Assembly: GCA_046727955.1 (NCBI GenBank)
Contig: JBKPDO010000185.1
Location: 1-5,192, forward strand
Source of the DNA: DASVXQ01 sp046727955
Lineage (GTDB): Bacteria; Actinomycetota; CALGFH01
DNA length: 5,192 nucleotides
Direction: 5' to 3'
Of the stretch, positions 1 through 4,993 are shown piece by piece. Position 1 is the stretch's first letter; each line of letters opens with the position of its first letter. A program made the position numbers and the translations under genes. The notes under the pieces were generated by a model. The model saw only the letters and a program-made list of their open reading frames with translations, ran no database searches and was not told where the DNA came from.

Positions 1-119
1 GCTGGCTGGGCCGGTTTCGTCGGCTCAGCAAGGACTACGAGTTCCTGCCGGCGACCTCGGAGGCGGTGATCTACCTGGCCATGGTCCAGATCCTGACGCG
101 CCGCCTCGCTGAGAGCTAA
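1..119 (+). CDS. IS5-family transposase, C-terminal fragment (cut by window edge)
   Basis: The reading frame enters the window at base 3 and ends at TAA 117-119, giving 38 residues that start WLGRFRRLSKDYEFLP and end ILTRRLAES. The pattern W-L-x-R-F-R-R-L-x-K-D-Y-E, followed by a T-S-E-A-x-I-Y-L-A-M segment, is the typical C-terminus of IS5-family DDE transposases, which cut and rejoin their own element's DNA. The conserved Y-E residues follow the usual position of the catalytic glutamate; the DDE residues themselves lie outside the window. The frame is open throughout the visible part, so nothing here says this copy is dead. The stop lies 19 bp before a probable element end at 138. Identification rests on recalled family pattern, not on a search. 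Confidence 0.82.
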   Translation, partial: WLGRFRRLSKDYEFLPATSEAVIYLAMVQILTRRLAES

Positions 120-121
120 TG

Positions 122-138
122 CCTTTTCAGACACCCTC
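122..138. repeat. Probable right terminal inverted repeat of the IS5-family element
   Basis: Read inward on the minus strand from base 138, the sequence is GAGGGTGTCTGAAAAGG. A GAG or GGG start with a T/G-rich core is common for IS5-family ends, and the position just after the transposase stop is right. The matching left end is outside the window, so the call cannot be confirmed. Base 138 directly abuts the TA at 139-140 that flanks the IS630-type repeat. The two elements therefore touch and share this dinucleotide. Confidence 0.5.
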
Positions 139-163
139 TACAGAGCTTCGCGGTAGTTGGTGA
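139..163. repeat. Left terminal inverted repeat of IS630-type element, with flanking TA
   Basis: TA (139-140) is followed by CAGAGCTTCGCGG and ten further bases to 163. All 25 bases are the exact reverse complement of 4521-4545, which also ends in TA on its outer side. IS630 and Tc1/mariner relatives insert at TA and duplicate it. The repeat proper is therefore 141-163 and the TA is the duplicated target. Similarity between the two ends falls away immediately inside base 163. Confidence 0.88.
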
Positions 164-346
164 ATGCTATGGTCGGAAGCCCCGCACAACAAGGTTGGCT
201 CTTGGTGCGTTACGCGGCGGTGGAGAGCACTTCTGATCGCGGGTATCCAGAGAAGACGTGGGCGGCGAGAGGAATCGCCACGCCGAATCCTGCCCTTAGG
301 CGCAAATGGGCCTCCCGCTTGTCAGGGCTATATACCTACAACCCAC

Positions 347-1048
347 TCATGTGGACGGCGCAATCGCCGGGGGGCGAGCGCGGACGAGCCCGACCAGCAC
401 TACCAGCAGGCCGGCGATCCCGGCGGTATTCAGCACCATGCCCATGGCCGGAGCGTTCATGGCCACCACGGTGACCCAGGGCTCGACGATCGAGGTGATA
501 GCCAAGATACGGACCCAATAGACCGGCTCCCAATAGACCGCCTCGCGCTCAGCGGGGACGAGGGCCAACCCAACAGACCCGGCCGTCAGCGCGACCACGC
601 CTGCCGCGTGGAGCAGCAACAGCGCGGGCAGCCCGCAGAACTCCTCACACACCGCGGGCCACGCCAACAGGTAGAAGAAGCCGTGGGCTGGGAGCGCCAC
701 CAGCAGGGCGCTCACCGCCACCGACAGCAGCACCCGGCCGACCAGGGCGTGCCGCCGCGCACGGCCGGCCAGGCCCCGTCCTCGAAGCATCGGCGGCCAC
801 CGGGCCGCATGCAGCAGGAACGCGCCGGCCATACCGGCGGCGAGGGCGGCGCTGGCCGCCAGCTTGCCCCCGCCGAGCAGGGCGAGGAGCCGCTGGAAGA
901 AGCCGCCGCCGGGCCCTTGCAGGCCCTGGGACGCAAAGATCCACACCGTATTGGCCGCGACCGCGCTGGCGATCAGGGCCACGGCGGCCACAGCCAGCCA
1001 GCCAGCGCTGGGTCTGCCGGTCGGCGGGTCGGCCTGAACCCGTGCCAT
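347..1048 (-). CDS. Polytopic membrane protein of unknown function
   Basis: The gene encodes 233 residues, starting MARVQADPPTG and ending in a short arginine/proline-rich tail, with TGA at 347-349. Hydrophobic segments lie at about residues 16-38, 62-82, 102-128, 138-164, 178-198 and 205-223, which suggests six membrane helices. There is no cleavable signal peptide pattern and no recognised family motif. Charged or potentially functional residues near membranes include C134, E135, E136, C138 and E189. A short in-frame tandem repeat gives VYWEPVYW near residue 171. I chose ATG 1048 because an AGGAGG lies 8 bp upstream; the longer GTG start at 1057 would overlap that site. The frame is fully intact and its codons match a high-GC host, in contrast to the broken transposase beside it. 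It lies opposite in direction to both transposases, inside the IS630-type repeats. I do not recognise the protein; a transporter subunit or an integral membrane accessory protein are only possibilities. Confidence 0.78.
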   Translation of the reverse strand: MARVQADPPTGRPSAGWLAVAAVALIASAVAANTVWIFASQGLQGPGGGFFQRLLALLGGGKLAASAALAAGMAGAFLLHAARWPPMLRGRGLAGRARRHALVGRVLLSVAVSALLVALPAHGFFYLLAWPAVCEEFCGLPALLLLHAAGVVALTAGSVGLALVPAEREAVYWEPVYWVRILAITSIVEPWVTVVAMNAPAMGMVLNTAGIAGLLVVLVGLVRARPPAIAPST

Positions 1049-1056
1049 GCCGCTCA

Positions 1057-1062
1057 CCTCCT
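1057..1062 (-). promoter_or_regulatory. Strong Shine-Dalgarno site of the membrane-protein gene
   Basis: The minus strand reads AGGAGG, within AGGAGGTGA, with 8 bp between it and ATG 1048. This is near-ideal spacing and decides the start codon. No clear promoter could be assigned upstream of it. Confidence 0.8.
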
Positions 1063-1337
1063 GTCACCGCCGGTGTGCTGGTGCGTGGCGCTCCGGAGCC
1101 GGTCGCAGCTGCAAGGCGCGGGTGGCGCTGCCGCGCAGCTTCGCGCCGGTCCGGCCACCAAGGCTCCCTACCGGCCGCCTTAGTCCGCCAGCATCCAGCT
1201 GATCACCACGGCGGCCTGCGGGTCCATGGGCGATCACCCGCATCTGCGACGGAGGGTCTACCCAAATCGAGTGGGTACTTGCGGCATCGATCCTGATCAA
1301 GGGCCAAGGTCCCCCGCCGTACAAGTTAGAGTCTTCT
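1063..1337. other. Region between membrane gene and ISAzo13 copy; possible gene remnant on the minus strand
   Basis: No complete gene is convincing here. On the minus strand, about 1300-1227, one frame reads RIDAASTHSIWVDPPSQMRV, which looks protein-like. In a neighbouring frame 1227-1180 reads MDPQAAVVISWMLAD and then stops at TAA. These could be pieces of a degraded gene once upstream of the membrane protein, cut by the ISAzo13 insertion, or they could be chance. No family is recognised. The promoter of the membrane gene should lie in this interval but I cannot point to it. Confidence 0.25.
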
Positions 1338-2237
1338 GGGTGGTTGCGATAGGTTCGCCAGGTGGAGGGCGATTCGACACTCGACGAGATCCTGGCGAAG
1401 GTGCTCGACCGGGTCCTGCCGCACCTGGGTGAGCGGCAGCGGCGCCTGTGTGCGGGGCGGTCGCCCGCACCCTCGGCCATAGTGGGGTGACCCGGGTCGC
1501 CGAGCTGGCAGGGCTGTCGGTGCCGACCGTCAGCCGTGGCGCCAGGGAGCTGGACGAGCAGCCCGACCCCTACGGACGGCACCGCCGCGCCGGTGGCGGG
1601 CCCAAGCGGGCGCTCGACGCGCAGCCGGGCCTGCTTGGGGCGTTGGACCGGCTGGTCGACCGACACCCGCGGTGACCCCCAATCGCCGCTGCGCTGGACG
1701 ACCAAGTCCACCAGGCACCTGGCCCAGGCCCTTGGCGCGCAGGGCTTCCAGGTCGCAGACGACACCGTCACCCCGGCTGCTCAAGCAGAGGGGTATCGGC
1801 TGCAGCGCACCCGCAAGACCCTCGGAGGGCGCGGGAGCACCCGGATCGGGACGCGCAGTGTGGCTACTTGAACCAGCAGGCCCGCCAGCACCCGCCCCGC
1901 CGGCTGGCCGGTCGTCTTGGTCGATACCAAGAAAAAGGAGGTGCGACACGAGGGTGCACGTTGCGAGTGAGCGCGCGTTGGTGGGTCGGCGTGCTGTCGA
2001 CGCGCAGCTCCGGGTCAGTGCTCGCAGACCCGTCCCCGACCCTGACGTGCGCCGCCGGTAACGGCGGAGTTCGAAGCATCGGGGACAAGCCCAAGGGCGC
2101 CCGTTCCATCCGGGGGCCACAGGTGAGGGGAAGACCGGACGGGCGAAGACGATGAACCTCCGTATGCCTCGTGATCTTGAGCCCTGTGGATGGGTGGTCG
2201 TGCCAGGGTGCAGGACTGGCGCTGGAAAGCGCAGGCG

Positions 2238-2263
2238 ACGGCCGGGGACTCCTTACCGGCCGT
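2238..2263 (+). other. Exon-binding site 1 (EBS1) hairpin of the group II intron
   Basis: Arms ACGGCCGG (2238-2245) and CCGGCCGT (2256-2263) are perfectly complementary and enclose a 10-nt loop. The loop contains CTCCTT (2249-2254), which pairs completely with the 5' exon end AAGGAG (IBS1, 1935-1940). A loop complementary to the exon end, within domain I, is how group II introns choose their splice and insertion sites. A weaker EBS2 candidate is TCTTG at 2175-2179, complementary to CAAGA at 1928-1932 (13 to 9 bases before the splice site) and lying about 70 nt upstream of EBS1. Confidence 0.75.
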
Positions 2264-2689
2264 GGGAGCACCGCCGTCCCGGGGCAGAGGAGGCGCCCAC
2301 CCCGGTCGCGTCTCGCGCGTGGGCAACGTGGAAACCCCGTCAGGGTCCAGCCGCCCAGGCGGCTGGACGGCCGACCGCAAGGAAGGTTCAAGCCCTGGCG
2401 GGAACAGGATGGCCAAGAAGCGAATGCCGGCACGCCGAAAGGCAACAGGAACCCGGGGCGCATGACCGCTCCCGCCAGCGGTCGCCACGCATAACTGGCC
2501 GGATACCAGGCAGCTGCCTGGGCGCGAAAGCGGGCTGACGTGGCCAGGTGGGACGTGGACAGCGGCTGCATGATGGACGCCAGTACCAACGGGCAAGTTA
2601 GACGCCTGGCCGCAAGGTCACGGTGAACGGACCGGAGGACGTCCCTTGGGACGGATGGCGACTGGACTGAAGCCTCCCACGGCCTGCTT

Positions 2690-2764
2690 GCGCCGTATGC
2701 CATGCAAGTGGCACGTGCGGTGCTGAGGGGGCCCCGGCGCAGCAATGCGCCGGGGCTACCCGAC
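2690..2764 (+). ncRNA. Group II intron domains V and VI (catalytic core and branch-point helix)
   Basis: Domain V occupies 2690-2723, exactly 34 nt. It opens GCGCCGTATGC, has a GCAA tetraloop at 2704-2707, and closes with GCACGTGCGGTGC. The catalytic triad reads CGC (2691-2693) rather than the commoner AGC; CGC also occurs in known group II introns. Domain VI is a perfect 10-bp stem (2732-2741 with 2746-2755) capped by a GCAA loop and extended by G2731-C2756. The unpaired A2758 lies seven nucleotides from the 3' end, the expected branch-point position. The intron ends AC at 2763-2764. Confidence 0.9.
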
Positions 2765-3452
2765 CTGGTCGGCAACCACGCCAATGGTGGTGCCCGGGTG
2801 GCAGCCGACTGGCGAGCCGGTCCAGGTCCAGGCGCACGACTTCCCCGACCCCCCGCGCGGCAAGGCCATCCCCTACGGCGTCGACGATCTTGGCGCCAAC
2901 ACCGGCTGGGTGTCGGTCGGGCGTGATCACGACCCCGCCGCGTTCGCGGTGGCGACCCTGCGACGGTGGTGGGAGCGGGTCGGTCGGGTCGCCTACCCGC
3001 GGGCGGACCGGCTGCTGGTCACCGCCGACGCCGGTGGCAGCAACGGCTACCGGCTGCGGCTGTGGAAGACCGAGCTGGCCCGGTTCGCCGCCGACACCGG
3101 CCTTGCGGTCACGGTCTGCCACTTCCCGCCGGGCACCTCCAAGTGGAACCGGATCGAGCATCGGCTGTTCAGCCACATCTCGATGAACTGGCGTGGCCGG
3201 CCGCTGGAAAGCCACCAGGCGGTCGTGGAGCTGATCGGCGCCACCATGACCAGGACCGGGCTGACCGTCCGCGCCGAGCTCGACCCTGCTGCCTACCCAA
3301 GGGCAGCAAGGTCGCTGACAAAGAGTTGGCCGCGGTGGCGATCCACCGGCATGCATTCCACGGGGAATGGAACTACACGATTGCTCCCGATCCGCTTTCC
3401 CAACCCCGTGACCCGCAACCTTATCGTGCGGTCTGCCCTTATGCTCCCCGGC

Positions 3453-4519
3453 ATGAGCCGAGCAGCTATCTCACCCAATGGCCGGGTGCTGCGGCACCCG
3501 GGAGACCTGCAATGGTTGGAACGCCGCCGCCTGCAGGCCGCCGACCTGTTCGCCCAGGGCAAGACCCGTGCTGAGGTCGCCGACAAGCTGGGCGTGTCGG
3601 CGCAGACCGCGGGCCGCTGGTATGCGCGCTGGCGCGACGGTGGCGTGGCCGGGATGCGCACCGCCCGCCAGGGCAAGCCGGCCCAGCTTGGCCCCGCCCA
3701 GCTGGCCAAGGTCCGGCGGGTGCTGGATGGTGGGCCGGTGGCGGCGGGGTTCGACAACGACCTGTGGACGCTGGCGCGCATCGCCGAGGTGATCCAGCGG
3801 GTGACCGGGGTGGCGCACCATCCCGGGCATGTGTGGCGCATCCTCAATGCGATGCGGTGGAGCCTGCAGCGCCCGGCCCGCAAGGCCGTCGAGCGTGACG
3901 AGGCCGAGATCGCCCTGTGGGTCGCCGAGGAGTGGCCGCGGATTGTGCAAACGCCCAAACGCGCAGAGCCTGGCTGTGTTTCATCGACGAATCGGCAGTA
4001 AAGCTGACCCCGCCGGTCCGGCGGACTTGGGCGCCGCGGGGCCACACGCCGGTGCTGCGGCACCCCTACCGGCGTGGCAAGCAGATCTCGATGTGCGGCA
4101 TGGTGGCCTACCGGCCTGGCGAGGACGAAGGCAAGCCGGCGGCCTGGATGGGGTTCGACCTGCTGGAGGGCGCCTACGACACCGGGCAGTTCATCCGCGT
4201 GCTGGACGGCCTGGGCGACCAGCTCGGTCACCAGGCGGTGACGGTCATCTGGGACAACCTCGGCGCCCATCACGCCGGTGACCTGGAGGACTGGGTGGCG
4301 ACCCAACCGTGGTTGAAGCTTGCGTATCTGCCGTCGTACGCGCCGGAGCTGGACCCGGTGGAGGGGTTGTGGGCCAACCTGAAGGGCTGCGAGCTGGCCA
4401 ACCGTTGCTGTGCTGACCGCCAGGAGTTGATCGCGACCGCGCAGGTCGGCTCGATTCGTGTGCGTCGTAATCCGGATTTGCTGCGCAGCTTCCTGGCGGG
4501 GACGGGCCTCACTTTATGA
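3453..4519 (+). pseudogene. IS630-family DD35E transposase with one frame slip
   Basis: ATG 3453 begins MSRAAISPNGRVLRHPGD; an ATG at 3441 in the same frame is also possible. Residues about 22-64 form a helix-turn-helix (EVADKLGVSAQTAGRWYARW). The first frame runs to WPRIVQTPKR at 3962; moving back one base there continues RRAWLCFIDES and runs to TGA 4517-4519. The joined product is 355 residues, normal for the family. Catalytic residues are D179 (FIDES), D268 (VIWDNLGAHH) and E304 (ELDPVEGLW), with exactly 35 residues between the last two, the IS630/Tc1-mariner DD35E signature. At the slip the bases CCCAAAC lie in the wrong phase for a classic X-XXY-YYZ slippery site. A lost C in the CGC-CGC context is therefore the simpler reading than programmed frameshifting, although some IS630 members do use it. 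The stop lies 1 bp from the right inverted repeat at 4521. Without the slip fixed the first part lacks all three catalytic residues. Confidence 0.87.
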
Positions 4520-4520
4520 A

Positions 4521-4545
4521 TCACCAACTACCGCGAAGCTCTGTA
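4521..4545. repeat. Right terminal inverted repeat of IS630-type element, with flanking TA
   Basis: The 23 bases TCACCAACTACC... to CTCTG (4521-4543), plus TA (4544-4545), are the exact reverse complement of 139-163. The transposase stop codon ends at 4519, so the gene and the element end are almost contiguous, as is usual in compact insertion sequences. Confidence 0.88.
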
Positions 4546-4610
4546 ACGGCACCTTCCGCCCGCTCGACGAGGTCGCCGTTGAGATCATCAAGGTCGCGCT
4601 GCCTTCGTGA
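4546..4610 (+). pseudogene. Possible 3' end of a gene cut by the IS insertions
   Basis: Immediately outside the right repeat one frame reads GTFRPLDEVAVEIIKVALPS and then stops at TGA 4608-4610. The composition is protein-like, with alternating charged and aliphatic residues and G/C at most third positions. It is read in the frame where the duplicated TA and next base contribute an Asn codon. Its upstream part would have to lie beyond the IS5 element, outside the window. No family is recognised and the piece is short, so chance is a real alternative. Confidence 0.35.
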
Positions 4611-4722
4611 GGCCCCTCGACGATGGCCGGGTGCGCCGCGAGCCCGGCGCCGCTCCACCTGGGACCATACGGAGGGAGGAGGTGGGGTCGGCCGGGGGCC
4701 CGGGGATCTCGAGCAGCTCCCG

Positions 4723-4769
4723 CCACTGACACGATCCTGTCGCCGTCCACTGACACGAACCTGTCGCGT
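4723..4769. repeat. Tandem pair of 23-24-bp repeats
   Basis: Copy 1 is 4723-4746 and copy 2 is 4747-4769. Both begin CCACTGACACGA, then A/T-CCTGTCGC. They differ by one substitution and one base in length. Within each, GACA and TGTC form a small dyad. They end beside the palindrome at 4765-4781. Confidence 0.75.
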
Positions 4770-4781
4770 CACAGTGACGCG
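4765..4781. repeat. Perfect 7-bp-arm palindrome
   Basis: CGCGTCA, spacer CAG, then TGACGCG. It overlaps the end of the second tandem repeat. It has the form of an operator or recombinase-type half-site pair. There is no T run after it, so an intrinsic terminator is unlikely. Confidence 0.6.
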
Positions 4782-4807
4782 CGGGGTTTGTGGCGGCACT
4801 CGTGCAG

Positions 4808-4846
4808 GGTTATTGGCAGCAGGCACGCAAGGATACTGGCAGCAGG
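4808..4846. repeat. Second pair of direct repeats, 23-bp period
   Basis: GGTTATTGGCAGCAGG (4808-4823) recurs as GGATACTGGCAGCAGG (4831-4846), with 14 of 16 bases identical and starts 23 bp apart. The period is close to that of the unrelated repeat pair at 4723-4769, about 60 bp away. Confidence 0.7.
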
Positions 4847-4862
4847 GTCTGCCACGGCAGAC
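4847..4862. repeat. Perfect 7-bp-arm palindrome
   Basis: GTCTGCC, spacer AC, then GGCAGAC. It directly follows the second direct repeat. The 2-nt spacer is too short for an RNA hairpin at full arm length, so a DNA-binding site is a better guess than a terminator. Confidence 0.55.
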
Positions 4863-4993
4863 GGCTCTCTGATCGGCGTCGCCCTGACGGGCTCGGCCGA
4901 AGCCTGCGGCAGCAACGAAGTTGCTCTGATCCTCGTTTGAGCCTGCTTCGATTCAGGCGCTGCACGCCCCTGGTCTGTTCCGGGTGTCGGTTC

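Larger units (their letters stand above)
1941..2764 (+). mobile_element. ORF-less group II intron inserted in the ISAzo13 transposase gene
   Basis: Group II introns are self-splicing ribozymes and retroelements. This one begins GTGCGACACG, matching the GUGYG 5' consensus, and ends CTACCCGAC, with the terminal A-pyrimidine. Near the 3' end are a 34-nt domain V and a hairpin domain VI with a branch-point A seven nucleotides from the end (separate entry). An 8-bp hairpin loop at 2246-2255 contains CTCCTT, the exact complement of the last six exon bases AAGGAG (1935-1940). The flanking exons rejoin in frame as VDTKKKE|LVGN, the uninterrupted family sequence, which fixes both splice sites independently. 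At 824 nt there is no room for a reverse transcriptase/maturase, and no RT motif appears in any frame. Intron and transposase point the same way, so splicing can act on the transposase mRNA. Such an intron would depend on a maturase made elsewhere. The structural subclass is not assigned; the CGC domain V triad may help place it. Confidence 0.9.
1362..3388 (+). pseudogene. ISAzo13-family (Rhodopirellula-type) transposase, frameshifted and split by a group II intron
   Basis: Exon 1 (1362-1940) begins GTG with VEGDSTLDEILAKVLD. It holds a helix-turn-helix-like stretch (RVAELAGLSVPTVSRG), the conserved TRGDPQSPLRWTTKSTR, and ends VDTKKKE with the first catalytic Asp at 1923-1925. Exon 2 (from 2765) gives LVGNHANGG, then HDFPDP, GKAIPYGV, WVSVGRDHD, the second Asp in TADAGGSNG (3027-3029), CHFPPGTSKWNRIEHRLF with the catalytic Glu at 3156-3158, and HGEWNYTIAP ending at 3388. 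All are ISAzo13-family hallmarks in the right order. Frame changes are needed near 1453-1457, 1661-1666, 1770-1774, 1789-1793, 1823-1825, 1832-1835, 1891-1899, 2791-2799 and 3297-3300, mostly in G or C runs. No natural stop follows NYTIAP in its frame before the IS630 gene begins. As written it cannot make a transposase even after splicing. Confidence 0.88.
1338..3438 (+). mobile_element. ISAzo13-family insertion sequence, interrupted by a group II intron
   Basis: The element is defined mainly by its transposase (1362 to about 3388). Candidate ends are weak: GCGATAGGTTCGCC near 1346-1359, and the reverse complement of 3415-3427, reading CGATAAGGTTGCG. Both sit inside GGG-starting outer flanks (1338-1340; CCC at 3436-3438), but the match is imperfect and its spacing differs by three bases. 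Without the 824-nt intron the element would be about 1.28 kb, close to the length of the transposase plus short ends. The right end runs almost directly into the IS630 transposase start at 3453. Boundaries should be taken as approximate. Confidence 0.5.
141..4543. mobile_element. 4.4-kb IS630-type structure carrying a membrane-protein gene, an ISAzo13 copy and a group II intron
   Basis: Perfect 23-bp inverted repeats, each flanked outside by TA, bound this interval. An IS630-family transposase gene ends 1 bp before the right repeat. A normal IS630-family element is little longer than its transposase gene, roughly 1.1-1.3 kb, so more than 3 kb here is extra: a minus-strand membrane-protein gene (347-1048) and an ISAzo13-family element (about 1338-3438) split by a group II intron (1941-2764). 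No second copy of the left repeat is visible just upstream of the IS630 transposase (checked by eye, 3360-3450). That supports 141-163 being the true left end, displaced by insertions between the repeat and the gene. Whether the membrane gene is a genuine passenger or arrived separately is inference. Mobility of the whole unit is unproven and the transposase frame is broken once. Confidence 0.7.
4611..4993. other. Intergenic region with repeats, no convincing gene
   Basis: Several short open frames exist on both strands but none has family resemblance or a matching start and ribosome site. The region holds two pairs of 23-24-bp direct repeats and two short perfect palindromes (separate entries), and a small hairpin AGCAAC-GAA-GTTGCT near 4911-4925 that lacks a T run. 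The mix resembles the end of a decayed insertion sequence or a protein-binding array. Confidence 0.4.

Noticed and set aside
164..1183. 339-aa plus-strand open frame
   Set aside because: It is antisense to the membrane-protein gene, is rich in Gln, Arg and Pro in an unnatural way, and lacks a ribosome site. The minus strand holds the coherent protein.
1064..1771. 235-aa minus-strand open frame
   Set aside because: It crosses the ISAzo13 transposase start in antisense; only a short stretch near 1227-1300 looks protein-like and is noted as a possible remnant.
2152..2538. Small plus-strand ORFs inside the intron as a maturase
   Set aside because: There are no reverse transcriptase motifs such as YADD, and the products are short Arg/Gly/Pro-rich translations of structured RNA.
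1864..2784. 306-aa minus-strand open frame
   Set aside because: It lies over the group II intron and its splice sites, has no family-like sequence, and is a by-product of high GC.
2745..4001. 418-aa plus-strand frame as one protein
   Set aside because: It starts inside intron domain VI, mixes two transposase families and reads 3299 to about 3440 in the wrong frame.
3293..4306. 337-aa minus-strand open frame
   Set aside because: It is antisense to the IS630 transposase, whose plus-strand reading has clear DD35E motifs.
4723..4846. CRISPR-like array
   Set aside because: There are only two copies of each repeat, with no conserved repeat-spacer structure.
4905..4930. Rho-independent terminator
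   Set aside because: The hairpin stem is 6 bp and is not followed by a T run on either strand.
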